Origin: Jannaschia pagri
GTDB lineage: Bacteria; Pseudomonadota; Alphaproteobacteria; Rhodobacterales; Rhodobacteraceae
NCBI RefSeq assembly: GCF_019655435.1
Contig: NZ_BPFH01000011.1
Coordinates: forward strand, 1-50,932
Reading direction: 5' to 3'
DNA length: 50,932 bases
Shown: piece by piece, positions 35,337 through 44,061 of the stretch
Layout: each line of letters starts with the position of its first letter
Position numbering within the stretch: position 1 is the stretch's first letter
Notes under the pieces: model-generated
What the model was told of the DNA's origin: nothing
What the model saw: only the letters and a program-made list of their open reading frames with translations
The model's database searches: none
Made by a program: the position numbers and the translations under genes

Positions 35337-35585
35337 TTAAGGGCGGTAGCCGCGCCGCGTTTTCACTCGCAGAAATGCGACCAACGCATCGGCAGCTTGC
35401 CCGTCATCGTCGAACTGCTCAGCCATTAGATGGCCAGCCGTGCCGATCCGCCCCCATTCCCGGAACAGGTTCGCCCCGCCGAAAAGGTTTGGCTGGATGT
35501 GCAGCCGGTAGAAGCGGTGCATGTTTTGGTCGGGATCGACCCTCTCGATGCGGATGTCTTGTGGGAAGAGTTCAAGTTGATGCAT
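35337..35585 (-). CDS. WGR-domain protein
   Basis: An 82-aa protein that is essentially one WGR domain: MHQLELFPQDIRIERVDPDQ, NMHRFYRLHIQPNLFGGANL and FREWGRIGTAGHLMAEQFDD, with the name-giving WGR at residues 44-46. WGR domains occur in PARPs and bacterial DNA-linked proteins and are thought to bind nucleic acid. The 5' end overlaps the resolvase gene by 14 bp on the same strand, so the two are co-expressed. Confidence 0.85.
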   Translation of the reverse strand: MHQLELFPQDIRIERVDPDQNMHRFYRLHIQPNLFGGANLFREWGRIGTAGHLMAEQFDDDGQAADALVAFLRVKTRRGYRP

Positions 35586-36141
35586 TGGGGACGCCCTCCC
35601 GAAGCAGACGGCTGATCGTCGAGCGATGAACCCCGAAGAGACGGGCGGCTTCTGCTTCGGAACGTCGCCCAGACGCGACCAACTCGCGGATCTCCTGGCG
35701 CTGCTCTTCGGAGAGCTTGGGCTTGCGACCCGGATGACGGCCCTTCTTACGCGCCCGTTCCAACCCCGCGCGCGTCCGCTCGCGGATCATCTCCCGTTCG
35801 AACTCGGCGAAGACCCCGACCATCTGCATCATCATGCGCCCGGCAGGGGTGGTCGTGTCGATGGCTTCAGTGAGAGAGCGAAACCCCGCCTTAGCGGCGT
35901 CGATCTTCGCCATGATGTCCAGGAGGTCTTTCAAAGACCGCGAGAGACGGTCCAGCTTCCAAACGACGACCACGTCCCCCTCGCGGAGCTGGTCGAGCAT
36001 CCGGTGCAACTCCGGCCGATCCCAACGGCCACCTGAAGCGCGCTCCTCGAAGACGCGCCCGCACCCCGCCGCACTCAAGGCATCGAGCTGCGCGGCTGTC
36101 GCCTGATCGTCAGTGCTGACACGTGCATATCCTAAATTCAT
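35572..36141 (-). CDS. serine recombinase (resolvase/invertase family)
   Basis: A 189-aa protein. The N-terminal catalytic domain holds Ser9 in YARVSTDDQ, followed by the expected EERASGGRWDRPELHRMLDQ, LREGDVVVVWKLDRLSRSLK and 'FxEFEREMIRERTRAGLERA' helix E. The C-terminal HTH is KLSEEQRQEIRELVASGRRS…FGVHRSTISRLL. Length and layout fit Tn3-type resolvases and DNA invertases. A 16-bp inverted repeat lies 10 bp upstream of the ATG and could be its recombination site and operator. No transposase of a Tn3-type element lies next to it. Confidence 0.93.
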   Translation of the reverse strand: MNLGYARVSTDDQATAAQLDALSAAGCGRVFEERASGGRWDRPELHRMLDQLREGDVVVVWKLDRLSRSLKDLLDIMAKIDAAKAGFRSLTEAIDTTTPAGRMMMQMVGVFAEFEREMIRERTRAGLERARKKGRHPGRKPKLSEEQRQEIRELVASGRRSEAEAARLFGVHRSTISRLLREGVPNAST

Positions 36142-36150
36142 GCAAGTAGT

Positions 36151-36189
36151 GTTGCATAAATATGTTGCTCAATCAACATATTTTGCAAC
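36151..36189. promoter_or_regulatory. inverted repeat upstream of the resolvase, candidate res/crossover site
   Basis: GTTGCATAAATATGTTG and CAACATATTTTGCAAC are inverted, differ by one extra base, and are separated by CTCAAT. It is strikingly AT-rich in GC-rich surroundings. Confidence 0.5.
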
Positions 36190-36391
36190 ATAATTATACA
36201 CCGGAGTTATGGTGGGACTGGGCGCCGTTGCACAAACGACCGTTTTTGACGCATAGGTTCTGACAGGGGGTTTTTGTCGATCCCATTCATCACCAGACCT
36301 CTGGACTTTCACTAACAGCAACGTCCGGGTTGTTAACGCACAATTAACTGCTCGCGCAGACAAACGGGTTCGCTTCGATGTTGGGGGATCC

Positions 36392-37996
36392 ATGCAACAC
36401 AGTTTCAGTGACTTCCTCAGACACGGCGGTGAAGCCCAGTATGTTCTTGCAAGGCGCAATGGCCGCATCGTTGGTCGTCGTTTGGGATTGTCACTCAAAT
36501 CGACGTTTCCAAACTATTCCGCCCTGAAGGCCGATTTCAGCGACCGCCTCGATCAGGTGATTTCCGAAAACACTCGGATGCTCCTGAACGCGCTGACGCC
36601 GCCGGACACTGTCCCAACTGTCACCGAAGCCGATCTACGAGATGTGTCGGATGCAAAGACTGAGGCGCTTGATGCATGGGACGTCCGCCTTGAGAGCATT
36701 TTCAGCCAATACCAAAATCACCAACAGCGATTGCGGCCCCTTCGAACGGCTATGGAAGAACGTCTTTTGCGCGCCTTCGCAGGGTTGGTAAACCAACTGC
36801 GGCAGGAAGACCTTGGGATTGTGCAATACATCTGGCGCTCGCGGGACGATGCCAAAGTTCGTGACAGCCATGCTACTTATGATGATCGCGTTTTCCGTTG
36901 GGATGATCCGCCGCAAGGCGGCCATCCTGGCGAGGCACACAATTGCCGTTGCTATGCTGAACCTGTTTTACCTGGCGCACAAAGCAATGTTGTTCTGGCG
37001 GATTTTGCACCCACGGCAGATGGTTTCCCTGCTCTCGATCCAACTGACGCGATACGTGGCTTGCGCGCTCTGACTGGCGTTGGCGCGGCGCTTCTCGCGT
37101 CTGATGCGCTGCAAGATTGGACGGACGCTATGCGTGATCGGCGCGTAGATGAGGCAGGCGCGCGGCTTGGGGTGGATGTCACAACTGTCGAGGGTCGCCT
37201 GGCCGCAACAGCCTATGCCCTCGTGCAGGAAGGGATCAGTAGCGGCGGATACCCCATTCTACCCAAGAACTCTGAGTTTGCGCGTATCGGCGCTGAGGCA
37301 GCAGCGCTTTACGAATTGCTGAACCCCGGCACCATTCTGGACACCGGCATTGGCGGCGATCCCGCGAAACAGCGGGCTTTGCAAGATTTCATTGGAGCCG
37401 CTGGTGAAGCATTCGCACGCGGTGATTTACAGCTTCGGGAAGGCGAACTGGCACAAGGCTGGATCGAGGTCCTCCCAGAACTGACAGAGGATGAGCGCCG
37501 TTTGGGTGAACTACCTGGCTTTACACCAGAACGGATCGAGCAATGGCTTGAAACCTATCCCATCGAAGAGCTGGGCCTGCCAAACAACACCGGCTCCCCC
37601 ATTCCGGATGATCCAACGGGCAACATCATTTCAACCCCGATCCCAGAAGGGACGGGGCCGAGTATCGTTGAGGCGCGACCAGGGACCACAACGACACCTG
37701 ACGGGAACAGCATTCTTCCCCATGGCGCGAAGGGGGATGGGCAAGAATATATCACCGGCAAAGGTCATACGGTCGAGCAGATTGATGAAATCATCGCTAA
37801 CCCTCGTCCCGACTTGAGCGGCTTTATCGAAGGTCGTGGTCTCCTCAAAGGACAGGATGTTAGACTATTGACGGGCTCAGATGGTCACTGGGTTAAACTG
37901 GACGCGGATGGAAACGTCAGGGCGACAAGCAATCGAAATTTGCCGCTGAGCCACCAAGAAAACGATCCTGGCGAGATTATCCGGCCTTTGGAGTGA
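36392..37996 (+). CDS. MuF-type polymorphic toxin (phage head-protein domain plus C-terminal toxin)
   Basis: A 534-aa protein. Residues 145-192 (YIWRSRDDAKVRDSHATYDD, then GGHPGEAHNCRCYAEPV) are the conserved core of the MuF / SPP1 gp7-like phage head morphogenesis domain. A helical middle and a Pro/Gly/Thr-rich linker (about 415-445) follow. The last 90 residues (…HTVEQIDEIIANPRPDLSGF…GSDGHWVKLDADGNVRATSNRN) resemble RNase toxins of the colicin E5/BECR kind ('IDxII…dGxwvxxdxxGxixxxSn'); this part is tentative. A small gene overlapping the stop is the likely immunity protein. GC content is lower and no other phage structural genes are present, suggesting transfer. Confidence 0.75.
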   Translation: MQHSFSDFLRHGGEAQYVLARRNGRIVGRRLGLSLKSTFPNYSALKADFSDRLDQVISENTRMLLNALTPPDTVPTVTEADLRDVSDAKTEALDAWDVRLESIFSQYQNHQQRLRPLRTAMEERLLRAFAGLVNQLRQEDLGIVQYIWRSRDDAKVRDSHATYDDRVFRWDDPPQGGHPGEAHNCRCYAEPVLPGAQSNVVLADFAPTADGFPALDPTDAIRGLRALTGVGAALLASDALQDWTDAMRDRRVDEAGARLGVDVTTVEGRLAATAYALVQEGISSGGYPILPKNSEFARIGAEAAALYELLNPGTILDTGIGGDPAKQRALQDFIGAAGEAFARGDLQLREGELAQGWIEVLPELTEDERRLGELPGFTPERIEQWLETYPIEELGLPNNTGSPIPDDPTGNIISTPIPEGTGPSIVEARPGTTTTPDGNSILPHGAKGDGQEYITGKGHTVEQIDEIIANPRPDLSGFIEGRGLLKGQDVRLLTGSDGHWVKLDADGNVRATSNRNLPLSHQENDPGEIIRPLE

Positions 37997-37998
37997 AC

Positions 37999-38328
37999 AT
38001 GAACAAGCGATTTGAAGAGCTCCTTGCCCAAGCACAAACTGGTCGAGGCACCGATACACTTTCCGAAGCAGAACTGCTCGAGTTCAATGAATACCTCGCG
38101 GCACGGGGTTTTGGTGTCTCTAGGATGGAAGTGTTTCGAGCGGAGGGCGGCACGGTGTCCCCCAATCATGGCTACGAAGTTTCGCCTCAACCTTTTCCCG
38201 GTGATGATGAGCATTGGATGCATCACTTAGACCCTGCCCGTTCTGCCGCCTATGTTCGCAGACAGGTCCAGTATGCCAGAGAAGACGGGGCATTGTTCGA
38301 CTACAAGGTATGGGCTGAGCAACCTTAA
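37999..38328 (+). CDS. candidate immunity protein for the MuF toxin
   Basis: A 109-aa, acidic, soluble protein, MNKRFEELLAQAQTGRGTDT…, with no signal peptide or recognised domain. The ATG at 37999 has TTGGAG 5 bp upstream; an in-frame GTG at 37993 overlaps the toxin stop. A short acidic ORF right after a polymorphic toxin is the standard position of the immunity gene. Function is inferred from position only. Confidence 0.65.
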   Translation: MNKRFEELLAQAQTGRGTDTLSEAELLEFNEYLAARGFGVSRMEVFRAEGGTVSPNHGYEVSPQPFPGDDEHWMHHLDPARSAAYVRRQVQYAREDGALFDYKVWAEQP

Positions 38329-38344
38329 AGCTTAGGCCAAGTGG

Positions 38345-38647
38345 TCAAAACTCATACGTTTCTGTCATCGGCGATAACGACCGATTTTGGCATGCCCCTT
38401 CCTCCCGGAGTAGGCGCTTCTCTTTTCGCAGCTCCCCGATCTCGCGTTCCAAATAATCGGACTGGACGGTTGGTTTCTCAGAATTGCGCCGGTTCTGTTG
38501 TCTCTTGCGATTCAGCGTCGTGAAGCCGATCCCAAAATCCGCCGCTACCTGCTTACGTAACAGCCTGCTGGTCAAAGCCATCTGAACTGTTTCGGCGCGG
38601 AATTTCTCGGTTGGTCGTGATGCTATCGGTGCTGTCCTTTGTGACAC
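38345..38647 (-). pseudogene. IS3-family OrfA (transposase HTH subunit), truncated
   Basis: KFRAETVQMALTSRLLRKQV, ADFGIGFTTLNR and LEREIGELRKEKRLLREE are the HTH and leucine-zipper regions of IS3 OrfA. After LREE the sequence departs from the family and ends early. The matching OrfB does not follow on this strand. Confidence 0.6.
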
Positions 38648-38663
38648 AAAACGAAGTCAACGG

Positions 38664-38910
38664 AGCGGCACAAATCTGGGACATGTCCAGCAAACCGACG
38701 GACACCGGCCTCATGTCCCGCCTCACCTCCAATGCGAAGCTCCATGCCGAATGCCTGAACGCGCACTGGTTCATGAGCCTTGCCGACGCTCGCGACAAGC
38801 TGGATGTATGGCGCAAAGACCACAACGAAGTTCAGCCGCACAGCGCCATCGGCTACAAGGTTCCGGCGGACATCCATAATCCCGATGGATCAGCCAGCCC
38901 GCCGTCGTGA
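38664..38910 (+). pseudogene. IS3-family OrfB 3' fragment
   Basis: SSKPTDTGLMSRLTSNAKLH, then AECLNAHWFMSLADARDKLD and WRKDHNEVQPHSAIGYKVPA, match the C-terminal third of IS3 integrases ('GKPTDNGLIEAFNSKLRAECLNAHWF'). The first two catalytic acidic residues are missing. It lies opposite in strand to the OrfA fragment beside it, so at least one inversion or a second insertion happened. Confidence 0.75.
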
Positions 38911-39298
38911 TCAGAGGCCGAAAACTCTTGGCCAAGGCGGTACAGAGAAAAGGCTCAGAGCAAGGAAACAAGAAACTCCAGGCCTAGTCGCTTCGCGGTC
39001 GGGGAGCACAGCAGCCAGGGCAAAATCTACACCACGTTGAGAGATTTCACGGGAGGCAGGTCACCAGCAGACAAGTCTGACGGTCGACGTCATTTCTCTG
39101 GGAGGGAATGGGTCAGCCAATGACGTGACGCCCTCCCCGGCAAGCTGACGCGCTTTTCCGAGAGATCGCCGGGATCGCCGACGGCAAGACGTCTCGCGAA
39201 AAACGTAGGTAAACAAGAGATTAACATGTACGGTCCCCGTGCAGTCCGGTTCAGGCACCGCTGCTCGTCTCGCGACGCGATTTTGTTTGGAGTGTTTC
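38911..39298. other. intergenic stretch before the large RTX gene
   Basis: No gene, repeat or RNA recognised. It must contain the promoter of the RTX gene; TTTGGAG at 39287-39293 is its ribosome-binding site. Confidence 0.45.
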
Positions 39299-42200
39299 AT
39301 GCCTTTGACACCTGAGTCCTGGCTCGGCCAGTTTACCGTCAACAACACCACGTTTGGTCCTGGGGGGTCTCTCCAAGAAGAGCCTGTTGTCATCCAGCTG
39401 ACCACCGGCAACATCGTTGTGTTTTGGGCAGACAACTCCGACGCGGTCGGCGGCACTGGCAACGGTTTTGACATCATCGGCCAGATCTATGACCCGCTGG
39501 GCAATGAGATCGGCAACGAGTTCATCGCCAACGGCTTCGATTCGGATGACGAACGCGAGTTCGATGCCGCAGCGCTGGAAGATGGCCGTTTCGTCGTCGT
39601 CTATACTGACGATGACGGCTCGCCCACGAGCAACAGAATTCGCGCCTCGGAATGGACGACCAACGCCGACGGCACCATCGGAACACGCGACAGCTTGACC
39701 ATCGCATTCACGCCGACGGCGGGCGACGTCGTTTCTAAGCCGTCGGTGGCGTCCCAGAGCGATGGAAGCTATGTGGTGGCCTATCAATTCACCGATGACT
39801 CTGCCGCCGACGGGTCGGACACGGAGGTGCAAGCCGTGCGCGTGGCTGCGGATGCCACGGTTGGGTCGCCTGTCACGGCCCTTGCCGGATCCGCCTCCTC
39901 GGACATCACCGATATCGCGGCGCTGTCGAATGGCAATTATGTCGTGGTGCACGAAGACCGGGACAGCGTCCGTGCGGACGATGCCCTTGTCTTTAGAATA
40001 CTCGATGGGACCACGGGCATAGGGGGCAGCGGTGCGGCGTTTGTGACGGACACTGCATCGAACGGCGAAAGTGATGTGGATGCATCCGTCATCGGGTTGA
40101 CCGGGGGCGGATTTGTCATCGCTTGGCAGAACGTCGACAGCAACGACACCGACATCAAGTTCCAACGGTATGACAATGACGGCGTGGCGCAGGGCGCTGT
40201 CACCCTGGTCGACAGCGACGGCACGACCGACAACAATAACGAACCGCACCTGATCGCGTTGGCCGATGGCGGCTTTGTCGTGGCCTATGACGACGATGAG
40301 GACGGCACCTTTGCCATGCAACGCTTTAATGCCGCAGGTGTCTCGGTTGGCGCGACGGTAACGCGCGCGCCCGGCGGTGAAACCCAGATGGGCGGGATTG
40401 GCCTGGCCGACGGACGCTTCATCACCACGTTCAAGACCACGGCCGACATTGAGGCGGAAATCTTCGATGTGCGCGACAACGTCAATGCGCCGGTGTACGC
40501 CCCCAATGACTTTCAGATCGGCACCCTTGGCGACGACACCTTCTCGGCCAGTAGTGACAGGGTGTTTGGCCATGATGGCAATGATACGATCACGGATGGA
40601 TCCGGACCTAATCAGGTTTTTGGTGGCGCCGGGAATGACAGCATTGGGATTTCAGCGGTTTCAGCCAATGAATCCCGCGATGGCGGCGATGATATTGACT
40701 GGCTTTTTGGGTCAGGCATGGCCAATGGCACGATCTATGACCTTCTAAACGAGGAGGTCCGGTTTAGCACCAACACCGAGGCCGTCACCAATTTCGAAAA
40801 CGTCCGTGGCAGTAGCGCCAATGAGGAATTTATCGGCGACGATGGTAGCAACGAAATATCGGGCGAGGGTGGTAATGATACAATCAAGGGTGGCTTCGGT
40901 TTTGACAGCCTGAACGGTGGGGATGGCAACGACCTATTTTTCAACGCAACGAGTGAGGGCTTCGATAGTATTGATGGCGGTATCGGGGACGATACGCTAA
41001 ATATCGAAGATACCTATGTCATAAATCTCCAATTCGACCTTGAGGCTGCCATCTGGGGCGTCAGGGATTTTCCAAACCGCACGCTTCTGAGGGTGGAAAA
41101 CATCGACTCGGCGGCGGGCAACGATCTGATCACCGGCGTCGCCAGCGATATTGGCGTCACCTTCACGTTTCTCGGCAAAGGCGGAAATGACACCATAACC
41201 GGCGGTGCCAATGTCGAAGTCATCGATGGCGGCGACGGAAATGACAGTCTCGATGGCGGCGCCGGGGCTGACAGCCTCGACGGCGGTGCGGGCAACGACA
41301 CGCTCCGGTCAGGAGAAGAGCCGGACGCGGCCGATAGGCTCCGCGGTGGGGACGATGACGACGTGCTCGAAAAGCAGAGTTTCACGCAAGCCGGGGTTAT
41401 CGGGACGTTTGATGGCGGCGCTGGAACAGACCTGTTTTTCTTTTCATCCTCGGGCAGCATTGATCCGACGTCGTCCCAAGTGGTCGACCTGGGCGCGGAG
41501 CGTATCCTGTTCAACGGGTCGAATAGGGATATCGTTACAAATATAGAAAACGTTCGCGTGGCTGGTGCAGCCGGGATCCAGGGCGATGACGGAGATAATG
41601 AGCTTTCTGCGGTGGGCCACTTCGCCAATGTCATCCGTGGTGGAGGTGGCGACGACACGCTTGAGGGCGGTGCCGGAGGCGATACGCTCGACGGTGAGGA
41701 CGGGTCGGACACCGCATCCTACGAAAGGTCCGGCGCGCGCGTTGTCATCAACCTAGAGGCCAATTTCGAAGCCGGTGGCGACGCGGCAGGCGATACCCTC
41801 ATTTCTATCGAAAATCTGCGCGGCTCTGCATTCAGTGACATCCTGCGGGGTGACGATGCGGCCAACGTGATCGAAGGGGGTGCCGATGGCGATGTGATTG
41901 ACGGACAGGACGGGTCCGACACCGCGTCTTATGAGCATTCGGATGCGCGTGTCTTGGTCAATCTCGCAGCCGGGTTTGTGTCTGGTGGGCATGCCACGGG
42001 GGATACACTTACGTCTATCGAGAACCTGCGCGGCTCTGCGCTCGATGACGTCCTGCGCGGCGACAACACGGCCAACGTGATCGAAGGTGGCGCTAGTGCC
42101 GATGTGATTGACGGGCAAGGCGGGTCCGACACCGCGTCTTATGAGCATTCGGATGCACGCGTCGTGATCAATCTCGGCGCGAATTTCGAAGCCGGTGGGC

Positions 42201-43369
42201 ATGCGGCGGGCGACACGCTGACGTCCATCGAGAACCTGCGCGGGTCTGCCTTTGGCGACGTGCTGCGCGGCGACGGCACCAACAACGAGATCGAAGGCGG
42301 CGCCGGTGCCGATGTGATCGATGGACAGGGCGGCACTAACCTCGCGTCCTATGCGCATTCGGATGCGCGTGTGGTGATCAATCTAGGACAGGGGTTCTTC
42401 AGCGGCGGCGACGCCTTGGGTGACACGTTGCTCAATATCCAAAATCTACGCGGCTCGGCATTTGATGACGTGATCCGGGGCGATGACGCGGCCAACTTGG
42501 TTGAAGGCGGCGACGGCAATGACGAGCTAGACGGGCTGGTTGAAAACGACACCCTGCGCGGCAATGACGGCGATGACACGCTGATCGGTGGGGCAGGCGA
42601 GGATCGCCTCGAAGGCGGTGATGGCGTCGATAGTCTCTCTGGCGGCACGTTTGCCGATCGTTTGGACGGAGGTCTTGGCGATGACATGATCGACGGCGGC
42701 AGCAATTTCGACACCGTACTTTACGTGGGGCTCGACGCCGGGGTCGTCGTCAACCTGGACGCTGGGACGGCGACGGGTGGCGGCGGCACCGATACGCTTG
42801 TTCGGGTGGAACACGCTTTCGGCTCGGGCTTTGACGACGAGATTACCGGAACCGAGATCCACGGCAATCGGCTTGAGGGGTCCCTTGGGAATGACACTCT
42901 CTTCGGGCTTGCAGGCAACGACGTCTTGATCGGCGGGGGTAATAACGACAGCCTTTTGGGCGGTGCCAATAACGACAGGTTGCTGGGCGGGTCGGGAACA
43001 GATTTTCTGGATGGCGGGTCCGGGCGCGACCTCTATTTCGGGGGCAGTGGCGCGGATGTATTTCATTTCGCCGCAATTTCGGAAATGGGGATCGGGCAGT
43101 TCGGTCGAGACGAGGTTCGCGATTTTTCCCGGGCGGACGGCGACAAGATAGACGTCTCTAATATCGACGCTGATCTCAGCGCTGGAGGTGATCAGGCCTT
43201 TTCTGTTGTCACGACCTTCTCAGGGGCGGCTGCTGAGATGGCGCTGGTGGAAACGACAAAGGCGGGCGTTGCCGTGACGATTGCGAGCCTCGACGTGAAT
43301 GGCGATGCGGTGACGGACGCTCAGATCTATGTGGTCGGCACCGTGGCTCAATCCGATTTCATTCTTTGA
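39299..43369 (+). CDS. giant RTX repeat protein with four tandem 70-aa domains
   Basis: A 1356-aa protein starting MPLTPESWLGQFTVNNTTFG with TTTGGAG upstream. Beta-propeller-like repeats fill about residues 1-400 (ALEDGRFVVVYTDDDGSPTS). RTX nonapeptides occur in many blocks from about 420 (GEGGNDTIKGGFGFDSLNGG) to about 1260. In the middle are four tandem 70-aa units, each 'SDTASYEHSDARVVINL…GDTLTSIENLRGSAFxDVLRGD'. The C-terminus (VRDFSRADGDKIDVSNIDAD…SDFIL) is like the serralysin-type RTX end. It is probably secreted by a type I system encoded elsewhere. Adhesin, S-layer-like or matrix roles are all possible. Confidence 0.87.
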   Translation: MPLTPESWLGQFTVNNTTFGPGGSLQEEPVVIQLTTGNIVVFWADNSDAVGGTGNGFDIIGQIYDPLGNEIGNEFIANGFDSDDEREFDAAALEDGRFVVVYTDDDGSPTSNRIRASEWTTNADGTIGTRDSLTIAFTPTAGDVVSKPSVASQSDGSYVVAYQFTDDSAADGSDTEVQAVRVAADATVGSPVTALAGSASSDITDIAALSNGNYVVVHEDRDSVRADDALVFRILDGTTGIGGSGAAFVTDTASNGESDVDASVIGLTGGGFVIAWQNVDSNDTDIKFQRYDNDGVAQGAVTLVDSDGTTDNNNEPHLIALADGGFVVAYDDDEDGTFAMQRFNAAGVSVGATVTRAPGGETQMGGIGLADGRFITTFKTTADIEAEIFDVRDNVNAPVYAPNDFQIGTLGDDTFSASSDRVFGHDGNDTITDGSGPNQVFGGAGNDSIGISAVSANESRDGGDDIDWLFGSGMANGTIYDLLNEEVRFSTNTEAVTNFENVRGSSANEEFIGDDGSNEISGEGGNDTIKGGFGFDSLNGGDGNDLFFNATSEGFDSIDGGIGDDTLNIEDTYVINLQFDLEAAIWGVRDFPNRTLLRVENIDSAAGNDLITGVASDIGVTFTFLGKGGNDTITGGANVEVIDGGDGNDSLDGGAGADSLDGGAGNDTLRSGEEPDAADRLRGGDDDDVLEKQSFTQAGVIGTFDGGAGTDLFFFSSSGSIDPTSSQVVDLGAERILFNGSNRDIVTNIENVRVAGAAGIQGDDGDNELSAVGHFANVIRGGGGDDTLEGGAGGDTLDGEDGSDTASYERSGARVVINLEANFEAGGDAAGDTLISIENLRGSAFSDILRGDDAANVIEGGADGDVIDGQDGSDTASYEHSDARVLVNLAAGFVSGGHATGDTLTSIENLRGSALDDVLRGDNTANVIEGGASADVIDGQGGSDTASYEHSDARVVINLGANFEAGGHAAGDTLTSIENLRGSAFGDVLRGDGTNNEIEGGAGADVIDGQGGTNLASYAHSDARVVINLGQGFFSGGDALGDTLLNIQNLRGSAFDDVIRGDDAANLVEGGDGNDELDGLVENDTLRGNDGDDTLIGGAGEDRLEGGDGVDSLSGGTFADRLDGGLGDDMIDGGSNFDTVLYVGLDAGVVVNLDAGTATGGGGTDTLVRVEHAFGSGFDDEITGTEIHGNRLEGSLGNDTLFGLAGNDVLIGGGNNDSLLGGANNDRLLGGSGTDFLDGGSGRDLYFGGSGADVFHFAAISEMGIGQFGRDEVRDFSRADGDKIDVSNIDADLSAGGDQAFSVVTTFSGAAAEMALVETTKAGVAVTIASLDVNGDAVTDAQIYVVGTVAQSDFIL
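41699..42538 (+). repeat. four tandem 210-bp repeats inside the RTX gene
   Basis: Units begin at 41699, 41909, 42119 and 42329, exactly 210 bp apart and in frame. GACGGGTCCGACACCGC and TATGAGCATTCGGATGC are nearly invariant in units 2 and 3; units 1 and 4 are more diverged. The copy number could change by recombination. Confidence 0.85.
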
Positions 43370-44061
43370 AACGGTCGGGTCACTTCTTGACCTGAGACGC
43401 CTGTGGCTGCTGCGGATATGTCCGTTGGAAGTTTCTAGAGTCTCGGCTGATTGATGGTCATAGACAGAAGATGACGGCGGCGGCCACGGCAATGGGTAAG
43501 CGTCTATGAAAGTCACGATATTAACATAATGTTGATTATGCGTTATGTCAGTATTGCCGACATTTTTCTGACCCGCCTCACTCAGGTTCGGCCCAAACCG
43601 GACCTAGGCCTCCGCTCGACGATGCCGCGCTGCGGCCCGCCAGACCAGACCTTCGCTGTGATAGCGCGATTGCGGGGAATAAGGACGCTAAGTAGTAAGC
43701 TGAATTCCGCATCTGTTGCCGAACTAAAAGGTTTGCTCTGTGGGATTGGAAACGAAAGCCACACACTGCGTGAGTGAAAGGCACAGATTTAGCTAAACTG
43801 AGGGGTGGCGTAAGCTTTTCATGTGAGAAGCCAGCTGATGTTGCCGACACCGACCGTCAACTTGCGGCGGATAGAAACAACAATTTGACACTGCTTGGCG
43901 GCAGAAATACCGTTTTACGAAAGGGTGCGGGGGAAACTTCTCCTGGATACGCGAATGCGGACGCGCTCCCAAAGTGGGGTCGCTAGACCTGTTGCGGTGT
44001 GGTCTTGGGGTGCGATGCGGCCATTGTTCCAGGTGTGTCGCGAAGGCGAGGATAGAATCGG
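43370..44061. other. 692-bp intergenic stretch, no gene seen
   Basis: Short ORFs on both strands lack motifs or ribosome-binding sites. A 5-bp stem (GGTCA/TGACC at 43378-43392) follows the RTX stop but has no U-tract. The promoter of the signalling cassette should lie toward 44000. Confidence 0.4.

Noticed and set aside
36200-36260. GTTGCACAAA-like sequence as an IS terminal repeat
   Set aside because: It resembles the ends of some insertion sequences, but no partner repeat or transposase was found nearby.
43529-43850. Overlapping ORFs of 82 and 90 codons after the giant RTX gene
   Set aside because: Composition is not protein-like, there is no ribosome-binding site, and the frames lie on opposite strands.
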